Counted from the first letter of the stretch, positions 33,414-42,912 are shown. The stretch is DNA of 64,000 nt from JBKEAJ01 sp047975005 (GCA_047975005.1 JBKECW010000119.1:1-64000), one strand, 5' to 3'. The notes: generated by a model from the letters alone, not told the origin. Numbers and translations: made by a program.

Positions 33414-36326
33414 ATGAAGAAAATCAAAATACTCATACTCCTCGTATTGATATCGCATTCATTATTTGGACAGAACAAACGCCCCTTGACTCACGATGAT
33501 TACGATGCTTGGCAATCATTAAAAGAAATCAACATAAGTCCAGACGGCAAATGGACTGTTTATACCATAAATCCTCAAGATGGGGACGCAAAGGCGGTGT
33601 GGCTGGAAACAGACAAGCCAACAAATAATCAAAGCATTGACCGAGCCAATTCGTTAAAATTCTCTCACGACTCGGAGTTCATTATCGGCAAAATAGTTGC
33701 CACAAAGGACACTATCCATGCACTGAAGCTGAAAGGGAAGAAAAGTAACGACTTTCCAAAGGATACCTTCTTCATAGCAAACCTAAGGGATAAAACTGTC
33801 ACAAAACTCCCCCTACTAAAATCATACAAAACCCCATACGAAAAGGAAAGCATATACGCCGCTCTTTTTAACGCCAATCCTCCAAAAGCAGAAAAGAGCG
33901 ATAAAGCAGCTGACAAAGAGGAGAAAAAAGAAACCAAACAAAACGAGGCAAAGGCTAGCACCGAAGAAGAAGAGAATAAAGGTCAGAAAAAAGAAACCGA
34001 ACAAAAAAAGAAAAAAGCAACTCCAAAAAGGAAGCCTACCAAAGATAGCACGCAACTGATAATATCGGAATTTGACGGAAACACCATTGCAGAACTACCA
34101 ATGGTCGAGTCCTATGGATTCTCGGAATATGGCAACAAGCTCTACGCTATCCAAAAATCTACGGTAGACTCCATAAAACAAAAGAAACTTTATATTCTAG
34201 ACATTAAAACCAGACAATGGACTCTGGCAGATTCGACAATAACAAGATTCGCTCAACTAGGATTCTCCAAGACCGGCAATCGCCTTGCATACACTGCCAG
34301 CATTGACCCGCCAAAAGAGAAGAAACCATACTATCAGCTATACTGCTACGATACAGACAAGCAGAACACAAAAGAATTGGCAAACAAAAATAGCGCAGGA
34401 TTGCTTAAAGACGGACGCATATCCGAAAATCAGAGCCTTCAGTTCTCAGAGGACGAAAGTCAGGTATTCTTTGGCATCGGCGAAGATTATAAAACTTATG
34501 CCTACGAAGAAGACTCCACAATTCTAAAAGAAGACCGTGTATCTGTGGATATTTGGGGGTGGCAAGATGAGCTTATACAACCAATGCAACGAGTTAGGCT
34601 AAAAAAAGAGAAGACTAAATCCTATTTGGCAGTCTACGACTTCAACTCAAAAAAGACGATACAATTAGGCGACAGAGATATAGACAACATTAGCGTGGCA
34701 AGAAAAATGCGAAGCCATATCGTTATAGGGACAAATGCTCATCCATACATGATAAATGCAAGCTGGGACTACCAAATAGGCAAGGATGTATACTTGATAA
34801 ATACCCAGAATGGAGAGAGAACACTAGTCGGCATGAACATAAAAGGCAATCCCTATTTATCTCCAAACGCAAAATACCTCAACTGGTACAGCCTCCCAGA
34901 CAGTGCGTGGATAGTCTATGATATAGCGAACGGCAAACAAAAAAACATAACTGCCAACATTAACGATCTATTCTACAAAGAGTTTAATGATGTGCCAAGC
35001 ATACCCGGTTCTTGTGGCGGTGCAGGATGGACACAAAATGATGAAGCTCTAATTGTTTACAGCCAATACGACATTTGGCGCATAAATCCTACAGGAAAAG
35101 AGTCGCCAATAAACCTTACAAATGGAAAAGGCAAAAGAACCAACACTGTGTTTAGACGTCCAATACTTGACCCAAAGGAAGAATTTATCAACGACAAAGA
35201 AACAGCTATTCTGTCAGCATTCAACAATGTCGACAAACAATCAGGATACTTCTCGGGAAGCCTTAAAACTGCGACAGAGCCCTCCGAACTGATTTACGGA
35301 GAATACCAATACACATCCTTAGCGAAGGCAGAAAATACTGACAGGTTGATACTGCGAAAAGGCAGCTTTAGCTCCTACCCAGACCTTTATGCAAGCAACA
35401 CAAAGATGAAGGAATTCACAAGGCTCTCGCACCTCAATCCTCAACAAGACTCTATCAACTGGGGGACAGCAGAGCTTACAAGCTACATGAGCCTTTCTGG
35501 CGACAGCTTGCAGGCTATAATCTATAAACCTGAGGATTTTGACCCTAACAGGAAATATCCCATGATAGTATATTTCTACGAACGTAGTTCAGAGAGCCTA
35601 TACCGCTACTACAGCCCGGCTCCTAGTGCCTCTATTATTAACATACCATATTTTGTGAGCAACGGATATGTGGTGCTCGTACCAGACATTAAATTTGAAA
35701 CAGGATATCCCGGTAAAAGCGCCTATGACTGCATTATACCCGCTGTGCAATCTGTCGTGGAGAAAGGATATGTGGACAAAGACAACATGGCTATACAAGG
35801 GCAAAGCTGGGGTGGATATCAAGTGGCATACCTGATAACACAGACTAACATGTTCAAGGCAGCAGGAGCAGGTGCGCCTGTGGCGAATATGACCTCGGCA
35901 TACGGAGGTATACGCTGGCAGTCGGGAATGAGTCGAATGTTCCAGTACGAACAAACTCAATCTCGCATTGGACAAACACTATGGGACAAACCCATGTTAT
36001 ACATCGAAAACTCACCACTATTCTATGCCGACAAAGTAAAAACACCCGTACTGATAATGCACAACGACAATGACGGTGCAGTGCCATGGTATCAGGGGAT
36101 AGAATACTTCATGGCACTGAAACGCAATCAGACTCCGGCATGGTTGCTAGTATACAATGGGGAGGGGCACAACCTAATACACCGCAAAAACCGTAAAGAC
36201 TTATCAATTAGACTGTCACAATTCTTCGACCACTACCTAAAAGGGGCTCCTGCCCCATTGTGGATGACTGAAGGAATACCTGCAATAGAAAAAGGTAAGA
36301 CTCTAAAGTACAAATTAGAAGATTAA
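33414..36326 (+). CDS. Secreted S9 (prolyl oligopeptidase) family peptidase with a charged insert
   Basis: A 970-residue exported serine peptidase. The ATG at 33414 starts a signal peptide (MKKIKILILLVLISHSLFGQ); the frame is open 14 codons further back but that part overlaps mpl. The N-terminal half is a beta-propeller-like domain and the C-terminal 250 residues are an alpha/beta hydrolase. S798 in GQSWGGYQ is the nucleophile, with the acid in HNDNDGAVPW and the histidine in GEGHNLIHRKN. An unusual Lys/Glu-rich stretch of about 55 residues lies at 160-215 (33885-34052). The family cleaves oligopeptides in the periplasm. It probably shares the mpl transcript. Confidence 0.92.
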   Translation: MKKIKILILLVLISHSLFGQNKRPLTHDDYDAWQSLKEINISPDGKWTVYTINPQDGDAKAVWLETDKPTNNQSIDRANSLKFSHDSEFIIGKIVATKDTIHALKLKGKKSNDFPKDTFFIANLRDKTVTKLPLLKSYKTPYEKESIYAALFNANPPKAEKSDKAADKEEKKETKQNEAKASTEEEENKGQKKETEQKKKKATPKRKPTKDSTQLIISEFDGNTIAELPMVESYGFSEYGNKLYAIQKSTVDSIKQKKLYILDIKTRQWTLADSTITRFAQLGFSKTGNRLAYTASIDPPKEKKPYYQLYCYDTDKQNTKELANKNSAGLLKDGRISENQSLQFSEDESQVFFGIGEDYKTYAYEEDSTILKEDRVSVDIWGWQDELIQPMQRVRLKKEKTKSYLAVYDFNSKKTIQLGDRDIDNISVARKMRSHIVIGTNAHPYMINASWDYQIGKDVYLINTQNGERTLVGMNIKGNPYLSPNAKYLNWYSLPDSAWIVYDIANGKQKNITANINDLFYKEFNDVPSIPGSCGGAGWTQNDEALIVYSQYDIWRINPTGKESPINLTNGKGKRTNTVFRRPILDPKEEFINDKETAILSAFNNVDKQSGYFSGSLKTATEPSELIYGEYQYTSLAKAENTDRLILRKGSFSSYPDLYASNTKMKEFTRLSHLNPQQDSINWGTAELTSYMSLSGDSLQAIIYKPEDFDPNRKYPMIVYFYERSSESLYRYYSPAPSASIINIPYFVSNGYVVLVPDIKFETGYPGKSAYDCIIPAVQSVVEKGYVDKDNMAIQGQSWGGYQVAYLITQTNMFKAAGAGAPVANMTSAYGGIRWQSGMSRMFQYEQTQSRIGQTLWDKPMLYIENSPLFYADKVKTPVLIMHNDNDGAVPWYQGIEYFMALKRNQTPAWLLVYNGEGHNLIHRKNRKDLSIRLSQFFDHYLKGAPAPLWMTEGIPAIEKGKTLKYKLED

Positions 36327-36356
36327 TAATATTACATCGCTATAAAACAGATAGTT

Positions 36357-37418
36357 ATGAACGACAACAATTTACAGGAACGTATCAATGGTATTTCCAG
36401 ACTAATAGGAAATACACCCCTTTTGGCAATCAACTGCACTTACAAAGGGAAAGAAAGAACGGTATACGCAAAAGCCGAATTCTTAAATCTAACCGGTAGC
36501 ATAAAAGACAGAATGGCTTTTCATATTCTCAACAAGGCTTATTCCGAAGGAATACTGAAAGCAGGCGACAGGATTGTCGAGGCAACAAGTGGCAATACCG
36601 GCATTGCTTTCTCAGGTGTAGGCCGTGCCTTAGGACACCCCGTAACCATCTTTATGCCGAACTGGATGAGCCAGGAACGCAAGAATCTGATAAAAAGTTT
36701 TGGAGCCAACATCGTCTTAGTAAGCCCCGAAGAAGGTGGATTTCTTGGTAGTATAGACATGGCGAATAAACTCGCACAAACAGAGGAAAATTGCTACCTC
36801 CCCAGACAGTTCTCAAACACTGACAACTGTCAAGCCCACTACAACACTACTGCCCAAGAGCTTTGCAATCAGCTAAAAACACTCGACCTAAAACCCGATG
36901 CTTTTGTAGCAGGTGTTGGTACTGGCGGAACAGTAATGGGTGTTGGCAGATACCTACACCAACAAAATCCCGATGTTAAGATATACCCTCTTGAACCATC
37001 AAACTCACCTACAATGTCGACCGGACATAAAGTCGGCAAGCACCGCATACAAGGAATATCTGATGAATTTATACCAGCTATTGTAGACCTTAACAAACTT
37101 GACGATATTATTTCAGTAGATGACGGGGATGCTATAATAATGGCACAAAAGCTAAGCAAGGGACTCGGATTAGGGGTAGGCATTTCTAGCGGCGGCAATT
37201 TCTTAGGAGCATTAAAAGCCCAAGATATACTGGGAACCGATGCGGTTGTTGCTACTGTATTTGCAGACGACAACAAAAAATATCTAAGCACCGACCTAAT
37301 GAATGAAGAGCCCATAAAGGAGGACTTCTTATCTTCAGACGTAAAACTAAATTATTATTCTTGCATACAGCGTTGCTGTATACTTCACAACAATTACGTA
37401 AGTAATTTAGGAGTCTAA
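36357..37418 (+). CDS. PLP-dependent cysteine synthase family protein
   Basis: A 353-residue fold-type II PLP enzyme. The PLP lysine is in LTGSIKDR, the substrate loop is EATSGNTG, and the phosphate loop is GVGTGGTVMG. This is the CysK/CysM family, which makes cysteine from O-acetylserine or a related acceptor; some members work on other substrates. The C-terminal 35 residues extend past the usual fold end and carry cysteines (YYSCIQRCCILH), a feature I cannot explain. It starts 30 bp after the S9 peptidase gene, and its stop codon is part of the terminator stem at 37416. Confidence 0.88.
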   Translation: MNDNNLQERINGISRLIGNTPLLAINCTYKGKERTVYAKAEFLNLTGSIKDRMAFHILNKAYSEGILKAGDRIVEATSGNTGIAFSGVGRALGHPVTIFMPNWMSQERKNLIKSFGANIVLVSPEEGGFLGSIDMANKLAQTEENCYLPRQFSNTDNCQAHYNTTAQELCNQLKTLDLKPDAFVAGVGTGGTVMGVGRYLHQQNPDVKIYPLEPSNSPTMSTGHKVGKHRIQGISDEFIPAIVDLNKLDDIISVDDGDAIIMAQKLSKGLGLGVGISSGGNFLGALKAQDILGTDAVVATVFADDNKKYLSTDLMNEEPIKEDFLSSDVKLNYYSCIQRCCILHNNYVSNLGV

Positions 37419-37470
37419 TAAAAAAGTAAAAGGTGGCTTTCAAAGAAAGCCACCTTTTACTTTTTTATTA
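37416..37470. terminator. Bidirectional terminator with a perfect 26-bp stem
   Basis: Arms 37416-37441 and 37445-37470 are exact inverted repeats with a three-base loop (AAA). The stem core GGTGGCTTTC is flanked by an A-run on one side and a T-run on the other, so it works for the plus-strand cysteine synthase gene and for the minus-strand oxidoreductase operon. The left arm begins with the TAA stop codon of the former. Confidence 0.92.
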
Positions 37471-37478
37471 TCAAAACA

Positions 37479-38024
37479 CTAAACTTTCTCAACAGAATCC
37501 ATGCCCAACTGCACGGCCTCAAGGTTGGCCGGTATCAGCTTATGGTGACGACTATTGAGCGAGTTTTCTAGACCTTTCTCAAGATTTTGAAAGTTTACTA
37601 CAGGCCTTATTTTTAAGTAAGCTCCCATCACAATCATATTAAAGACCCTTGAATTTTTCATCTTCTCGACAGCCAACTTAGTGGCCTCGATTTTGTATAT
37701 TTCAATATCAGTTCGTGTCGGAGCAGTTTTGATGCCATTTGGTTCATATATCAACACTCCGCCGGGTTTGACAGATTGCTCAAACTTGTCTAAGGACTGC
37801 TGATTTAGGATTACGGCAGTATCATATTTATAAAGAACAGGCGAGCTTATGCGGTCGTCGCTGAGTATCACCGTAACGTTTGCAGTTCCCCCTCTCATTT
37901 CAGGTCCATAAGACGGAAACCACGAAACCTCCTTACCCTGCATCACCCCGGAATAGGCTAAGATTTTCCCCATGGCAAGAACTCCTTGTCCTCCAAAACC
38001 TGCTACTATTATTTCTTCTTTCAT
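37479..38024 (-). CDS. korC: 2-oxoacid:ferredoxin oxidoreductase, gamma subunit
   Basis: A 181-residue subunit of the pyruvate/2-oxoglutarate/2-ketoisovalerate:ferredoxin oxidoreductase family. IIVAGFGGQGVLAMGKILA and YGPEMRGGTANV are the gamma-subunit signatures. With the alpha and beta subunits and a ferredoxin encoded upstream it forms a complex that oxidatively decarboxylates a 2-oxoacid to its acyl-CoA and passes electrons to ferredoxin. The 135-bp gap before it, large for this operon, contains a type-A dispersed repeat ending at its ATG. Whether the substrate is 2-oxoglutarate or a branched-chain oxoacid cannot be settled from sequence alone. Confidence 0.92.
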   Translation of the reverse strand: MKEEIIVAGFGGQGVLAMGKILAYSGVMQGKEVSWFPSYGPEMRGGTANVTVILSDDRISSPVLYKYDTAVILNQQSLDKFEQSVKPGGVLIYEPNGIKTAPTRTDIEIYKIEATKLAVEKMKNSRVFNMIVMGAYLKIRPVVNFQNLEKGLENSLNSRHHKLIPANLEAVQLGMDSVEKV

Positions 38025-38112
38025 GTGTTTATATTTTGTTTTTTAATTGCCACATGTATCTCGCCAATATAATCATACTTCTGTGTGAGACTTGTCTTAT
38101 GGCTCGTTTCAT
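38025..38112 (-). repeat. Dispersed intergenic repeat, type A, inside the oxidoreductase operon
   Basis: On the minus strand it starts ATGAAACGAGCCATAAGAC, continues through GATTATATTGGCGAGATACA and TGTGGCAATT, and ends AAAATATAAACAC at the ATGAAA of the gamma-subunit gene. A degenerate type-B tail (GCCTAGATAC, about 38113-38150) precedes it, repeating the B-then-A order of 44412-44569. Confidence 0.8.
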
Positions 38113-38159
38113 GTTTTCATATTTTTGTATCTAGGCATGCCCAATATCTACAAAAATGT

Positions 38160-38933
38160 TTACACTCCTTTCTCTCCATCTTTCAAATCGCCAAGCGGAA
38201 ACACAGGAAACATATTCTCTTCCATCCACTTGTTCGACTCATCAGGAGTCATGCGCCAGCCTGAACTACAAGTAGATACAACCTCAATTACTGCCATACC
38301 TTTCTTGTTTAAGACTTTCTCAACTCCCTTATCTATCGCTCTCTTACACTTCTTCACAGCACTTGCAGTGTGCACCGCCTGACGTGTAACATAGGATGTT
38401 CCAGGCAACAAGGCTAGCAAATCTGACATTTTGAGCGGATAGCCCGAAAGGTCAACCTCTCGTCCTGTCGGCGATGTAGATGTTATCTGTCCCAATAAGG
38501 TTGTTGGAGCCTGCTGACCTCCGGTCATTCCATAAATTGCATTATTTATAAAAATAACCAATATATTATCGCCCCTGTTGGCTGCATGAACAATCTCTCC
38601 TGCTCCGATAGATGCCAAATCACCATCGCCCTGATAAGTAAACACAAACCTGTCGGGCATGACTCTGGCTATTCCTGTAGCCACAGCCGGTGCTCGACCA
38701 TGAGCTGCCTCGTGCCAGTCAATATCTATATACTTATATGCGAAAACAGCGCATCCGACTGGAGCTACTCCAACAGTCTTTTCTTGCAAGTCTCTTTCCT
38801 CTAGTACTTGTGCCAACAGCTTATGAGCAACTCCATGGCTACATCCCGGACAATAGTGCATTGTGTTATCGGTAAGCAACTTAGGCTTCTCATAGACTAG
38901 GTTCTTGGGATTAATTATATCTTTTATGTCCAT
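38160..38933 (-). CDS. korB: 2-oxoacid:ferredoxin oxidoreductase, beta subunit
   Basis: A 257-residue thiamine diphosphate-binding subunit. HYCPGCSHG supplies a cluster- or substrate-site cysteine region and TYQGDGDLASIG followed by INNAIYGMTGGQ is the TPP/Mg motif. It starts 24 bp after the alpha subunit. TPP bound here attacks the 2-oxoacid at the interface with the alpha subunit. Length is typical of the separately encoded beta subunit. Confidence 0.95.
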   Translation of the reverse strand: MDIKDIINPKNLVYEKPKLLTDNTMHYCPGCSHGVAHKLLAQVLEERDLQEKTVGVAPVGCAVFAYKYIDIDWHEAAHGRAPAVATGIARVMPDRFVFTYQGDGDLASIGAGEIVHAANRGDNILVIFINNAIYGMTGGQQAPTTLLGQITSTSPTGREVDLSGYPLKMSDLLALLPGTSYVTRQAVHTASAVKKCKRAIDKGVEKVLNKKGMAVIEVVSTCSSGWRMTPDESNKWMEENMFPVFPLGDLKDGEKGV

Positions 38934-38957
38934 TTTTTCTAGTTTTAATTTTGATGA

Positions 38958-40046
38958 TTAGTCCATCTTACTCAACAGCTCGTCGTAAATCTCGTCGGGA
39001 GTAGGACAATTTCCACCCATACGCCCCAAGAAGTTTACAGGAACATATTTTTTTGATTCCAATACCGATAGTTTCACGTCTTGTATCATTTGTCCCGCAT
39101 TTAGCTCTACACACATAAAACTCTTAACACGCTGCGACAACTTAACAATAGGCTCTTCCGGGAAAGGATATAAAGTGATAGGACGCAAAAGACCTACTTT
39201 ATTACCCGATTCTCTTGCCATTTCCACAACTTTCTGGCATATCCTTGCGGCAGACCCAAAAGCTACCAATACGTGTTCGGCATCGTCGCACATTATCTCC
39301 TCGTAACGCACCTCCTCCTCACGCATTGTCTTGTACTTAGCCTGAAAACGGATATTATTTTGCTCCATTATATTAGGATCTAGCTCCAAGGAAGTGATGA
39401 CGTTCTGACCACGACTTGCAGGCTTGCCTGTGGTTGCCCACGAGCCATGAAGCTCGGAAATCTCTGCATCTGTCCATCGTGGAACAAACTCTTTCAGTTC
39501 GACTTTTTCCATCATCTGACCTATTATTCCGTCAGCAAGTATCATAACCGGATTTCTGTACTTAAATGCCAAATCGAAACTCAAGCTGACAAAATCGTAC
39601 ATTTCTTGTACCGATGCGGGAGCTAACACCAGCAAGCAATAGTCGCCATGCCCGCCACCCTTGACAGCCTGAAAATAATCAGATTGCGAAGGCTGTATAG
39701 TTCCCAATCCGGGACCTCCTCGCTGCACATTCACTATCACACAAGGCAGCTCTGCTCCTGCCAGATAGGAAATCCCCTCGGTCATCAGGCTAACACCTGG
39801 ACTTGAGGAGCTTGTCATTGCCTTCTTGCCACAGCCTGCGGCTCCATAAACCATATTTATGGATGCAACTTCGCTCTCTGCTTGCAATACAACCATACCT
39901 GTTTCCTTCCATGGCTCGCGCGCTATTAATGTTTCTAATATCTCCGATTGCGGAGTGATTGGATATCCGAAGTAAGCGTCGCAACCACAACGTATTGCTG
40001 CCTCTGCAATAACTTCGTTACCTTTCAATAATTTTATTTCTGCCAT
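38958..40046 (-). CDS. korA: 2-oxoacid:ferredoxin oxidoreductase, alpha subunit (VorB/KorA type)
   Basis: A 362-residue subunit with the pyrimidine-binding and transketolase C-terminal-like domains. KLLKGNEVIAEAAIRCGCDAYFGYPITPQSEI is the characteristic opening, and VIVNVQRGGPGLGTIQPSQSDYFQ the conserved middle. It lies 60 bp after the ferredoxin gene and 24 bp before the beta subunit. Sequence style is closest to the 2-ketoisovalerate (VorB) and 2-oxoglutarate (KorA) enzymes of Bacteroidetes rather than pyruvate oxidoreductase, which is one long chain in most of them. Confidence 0.93.
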   Translation of the reverse strand: MAEIKLLKGNEVIAEAAIRCGCDAYFGYPITPQSEILETLIAREPWKETGMVVLQAESEVASINMVYGAAGCGKKAMTSSSSPGVSLMTEGISYLAGAELPCVIVNVQRGGPGLGTIQPSQSDYFQAVKGGGHGDYCLLVLAPASVQEMYDFVSLSFDLAFKYRNPVMILADGIIGQMMEKVELKEFVPRWTDAEISELHGSWATTGKPASRGQNVITSLELDPNIMEQNNIRFQAKYKTMREEEVRYEEIMCDDAEHVLVAFGSAARICQKVVEMARESGNKVGLLRPITLYPFPEEPIVKLSQRVKSFMCVELNAGQMIQDVKLSVLESKKYVPVNFLGRMGGNCPTPDEIYDELLSKMD

Positions 40047-40106
40047 CTATTTACTTGTTTTCTGTTACTAGTCACGTCTCTAATCTATAAGTCAATGCTT
40101 AAAAAC

Positions 40107-40343
40107 TCATGACTTTTTTTCTTCTTTTGCACGATATACTGTTATACACGAATCCGGACATACTATGGCACATGCCTGACAAGCTATGCAAGCATCTGGA
40201 TTTGCCATATACGAATAGTGATAACCTTTGTCGTTAACCTCTTTATTCAGTAGTAGAACAGAAGTAGGGCACGCTACAACACAAAGATCACACCCTTTAC
40301 ATTCTTCCCTGTCTACAACTACCGCTCCTTTTATTTTTGCCAT
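40107..40343 (-). CDS. korD: 2-oxoacid oxidoreductase delta subunit, 2[4Fe-4S] ferredoxin
   Basis: A 78-residue ferredoxin with two complete CxxCxxCxxxC motifs (CKGCDLCVVAC near residue 15 and CIACQACAIVC near 52), eight cysteines for two 4Fe-4S clusters. It is the first gene of the four-gene operon and acts as the electron-transfer subunit of the complex. Its promoter -7 box is at 40408-40415. Confidence 0.95.
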   Translation of the reverse strand: MAKIKGAVVVDREECKGCDLCVVACPTSVLLLNKEVNDKGYHYSYMANPDACIACQACAIVCPDSCITVYRAKEEKKS

Positions 40344-40407
40344 TATTCTACTATTTTTTTTTAAGATTAGACTGTTTTACCAACAATCTTTTTTTACTTG
40401 AGTCAAA

Positions 40408-40415
40408 CAAAGATA
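40408..40415 (-). promoter_or_regulatory. -7 box of the 2-oxoacid oxidoreductase operon
   Basis: Minus strand reads TATCTTTG. The predicted start near 40401 leaves a leader of about 58 nt before the ferredoxin ATG. A TTTG lies upstream but only 12 nt away, too close for a normal -33 element. Confidence 0.5.
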
Positions 40416-40696
40416 ATTGTTTTTTTTCAAACATTTTAGCAATATGTTCGATTTTTAGTTGACTACTTATTATGATTTTAATCCCCGGAGTACAAAATAC
40501 ATTTTAACACGCTGTCCTTAGGAGCATCATAGGCATTACATTTGCCATTTTATTACAATCTCTTTCCTGTCCTCTCGTATAGACAACGCAATGTCAAGTG
40601 TAAAGAGTATATCACAACGATTAAAATAGAATCTCATCGCTTCTTTTTTTTTGGCAGGTCTACAATTTGACAAGCAATCCAAATTTGATGCCAGTT
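40416..40696. other. Gene-free stretch upstream of the oxidoreductase operon
   Basis: I see no ORF, repeat copy or clear hairpin here. It separates the 3' end of the RSH gene from the promoter at 40408 on the same strand; no strong terminator for RSH is visible. Confidence 0.5.
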
Positions 40697-42823
40697 TTAG
40701 CTCTGCCTTCTCACGCTGTCGACTCCAACCAGTTGCGACAACTGTTTTATTATACTCTCAAGCTGATTGGCTCCTGACACCACCAGTTTTAGCTCTCCAT
40801 GAAATCGATCTCCATCTGTTCCAAAATTTATATCTCTAACTTGAACGCCGGCTTTATTACTGACAATATCAGAAATATCGCTAATAAGTCCAAATCTATC
40901 GTCTCCTGACACAGACAAATTAGCTTGAAAAGTATAGCTGTCTTCATTAGCTCTCCAACGAGCGCCTAGTATTCGATAGGGGAATTTCTCGAATAGGTAT
41001 TTGGCATTTGGGCACTCCTCTCTATGTATTTTAATCCCCTCGCCGATAGATATAAAAGCAAAAATATCATCCCCATATATTGGACTGCAACACTTCGACA
41101 GAACATAGCTCACTTTACTGAGGTTTTTGTCTATGATAAGAGAATCGCCATTATCAAACTCCATGCTTTTGAGGTCCTTCGGAGATAGTAGCTCCTTTAC
41201 ATTTTCAATTACGGAGCTCTCGTCTTGTTTGAGTTTTGATTTTATTGCCAGTGTGTCAATCTTTCCTGAGAAAACATCTGCAAAGAAGTCTACAGCCAGT
41301 TTATACTTAAACTCTTTGAGCATGGTCTGAATATTGTTGTCGCTAAAATCCAACTTCCAATGCTTAAACTTGCGTTCTACTATCTCCTTGCCATGCGCTG
41401 CATTTTGCTTTCGTTGCTCGTTAAGAGCAACTTTTATGCGGCTCTTAGCTTTGCTCGTTACTACAAAGTCCAACCAGCTAGTCGTAGGTTTCTGGTTTGC
41501 AGAGGTATCAACGCTCACCATATCGCCACTCGTCAACTTTGCTTTCAATGACACGTACTTCCCGTTTACCTTGCCTCCCAAACAGCTATCGCCTACCTTA
41601 GAGTGAACAGCGTAAGCAAAGTCTAACAGAGTCGCTCCTGCACTAAGCTCTACGAGGTCTCCTTTAGGTGTAAAAACGTATATATGCTCGTCGTAGACAT
41701 CAGTCTTCATATCTTCTATAAAATCGCTGATGTCCATGTTGGGATTCTCTATTATCTCTCTAATATTGCTCAGCCATGAATCTAACCTAGAGCTGTCGGT
41801 TCCTCCTTTATAACGCCAATGAGCTGCCAGCCCCTTCTCTGCAATTTCATCCATACGCTTGGTTCGTATTTGAACTTCTATCCACTCTCGGTCGGGTCCC
41901 ATAACCGTAGCATGAAGCGATTGGTAGCCATTGTCCTTAGGGTGTGAAACCCAGTCTTTCATCCGCTTTGGATTAGACTGATATTCCTCGGTTACAAAAG
42001 AGAAAACCTGCCAGCATGCCGCTTTTTCATCCTCCAAAGGAACATCCAAGATTATTCGTATCGCAAATAAGTCGTAAATATCGTCAAACTCTCGACCTTT
42101 TTGCATTTTATTCCAAATCGAGTTGATTGATTTTGTGCGAGCCTTCATTTTGATTTGCAGCCCCTTAGACTTCAGTTTCTTCTCTATCGGCTCTACAAAT
42201 CTTGCTGTGAAACGTTGAATTTCCTCGTTCAACTCGTCTAGCTTGTTTTTTATGTAATTATAATCCTCCGAATGCGTATATGACAATGCTCCGTCAAGCA
42301 TTTCGGAATTGATATTGTACAATCCAAAACGATGTGCCATCGGAGCGTAAATAGCAGTTATCTCCTCTACTAAGTTTTTTTGCGCATCGACAGGTAGTGC
42401 TATAATGTTACGCACCTCGTCCAGTTTGACCGCCAGATACAATAATATAACACGTGCATCTCTGGCAAGAACCATCAATAGCTTCCTTGTTTTGTCAGCG
42501 TTCATTGCGATATTCTCTGTCGATACGTCCTCAATGCGACGTATTCCGCCTAACAAGGAAACTACATGCTCGCCAAACAGATTCTTTAGCTCAAGCTCTT
42601 TTTCGTCGCAGTTCAACAGTAAAGAAGCGACAACAGATGGCACTCCAAGACCAAACTCCACAAGGGCAATATGTGCAACAGACAGGCTATTATAGCTTCT
42701 ACTGCGGTTATCTGCATTAACACCTGCGTATTCTAGGGCTTTTTCTACCAATGAGATTTCATCGTTAGAGTACGCTCCTTTGCAAGCCTCTATCAATCTA
42801 TTTATGCCTTTGTGAGTATTCAT
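40697..42823 (-). CDS. relA: RelA/SpoT family (p)ppGpp synthetase with degenerate hydrolase domain
   Basis: A 708-residue RSH protein that makes the stringent-response alarmone (p)ppGpp. The synthetase domain is intact: TKSINSIWNKM, DDIYDLFAIRII and PKDNGYQSLHATV, then EVQIRT. TGS (about 370-430) and C-terminal ACT (about 630-705) domains follow. In the N-terminal hydrolase domain the metal-binding HD pair expected in the LLHDVVED-type motif is replaced by N71 and C72 (SLLLNCDE), so hydrolase activity is probably lost and this is a synthetase-only enzyme. Another hydrolase-competent RSH should exist elsewhere in the genome. Confidence 0.93.
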   Translation of the reverse strand: MNTHKGINRLIEACKGAYSNDEISLVEKALEYAGVNADNRSRSYNSLSVAHIALVEFGLGVPSVVASLLLNCDEKELELKNLFGEHVVSLLGGIRRIEDVSTENIAMNADKTRKLLMVLARDARVILLYLAVKLDEVRNIIALPVDAQKNLVEEITAIYAPMAHRFGLYNINSEMLDGALSYTHSEDYNYIKNKLDELNEEIQRFTARFVEPIEKKLKSKGLQIKMKARTKSINSIWNKMQKGREFDDIYDLFAIRIILDVPLEDEKAACWQVFSFVTEEYQSNPKRMKDWVSHPKDNGYQSLHATVMGPDREWIEVQIRTKRMDEIAEKGLAAHWRYKGGTDSSRLDSWLSNIREIIENPNMDISDFIEDMKTDVYDEHIYVFTPKGDLVELSAGATLLDFAYAVHSKVGDSCLGGKVNGKYVSLKAKLTSGDMVSVDTSANQKPTTSWLDFVVTSKAKSRIKVALNEQRKQNAAHGKEIVERKFKHWKLDFSDNNIQTMLKEFKYKLAVDFFADVFSGKIDTLAIKSKLKQDESSVIENVKELLSPKDLKSMEFDNGDSLIIDKNLSKVSYVLSKCCSPIYGDDIFAFISIGEGIKIHREECPNAKYLFEKFPYRILGARWRANEDSYTFQANLSVSGDDRFGLISDISDIVSNKAGVQVRDINFGTDGDRFHGELKLVVSGANQLESIIKQLSQLVGVDSVRRQS

Positions 42824-42912
42824 TTATTTTGTTTCTGTAAAACTACGTACACTAGGTTTATGTCAAGCATCAGCCTAGAATATATTTAGCAATGTATAAT
42901 ATCTCGCATTTT

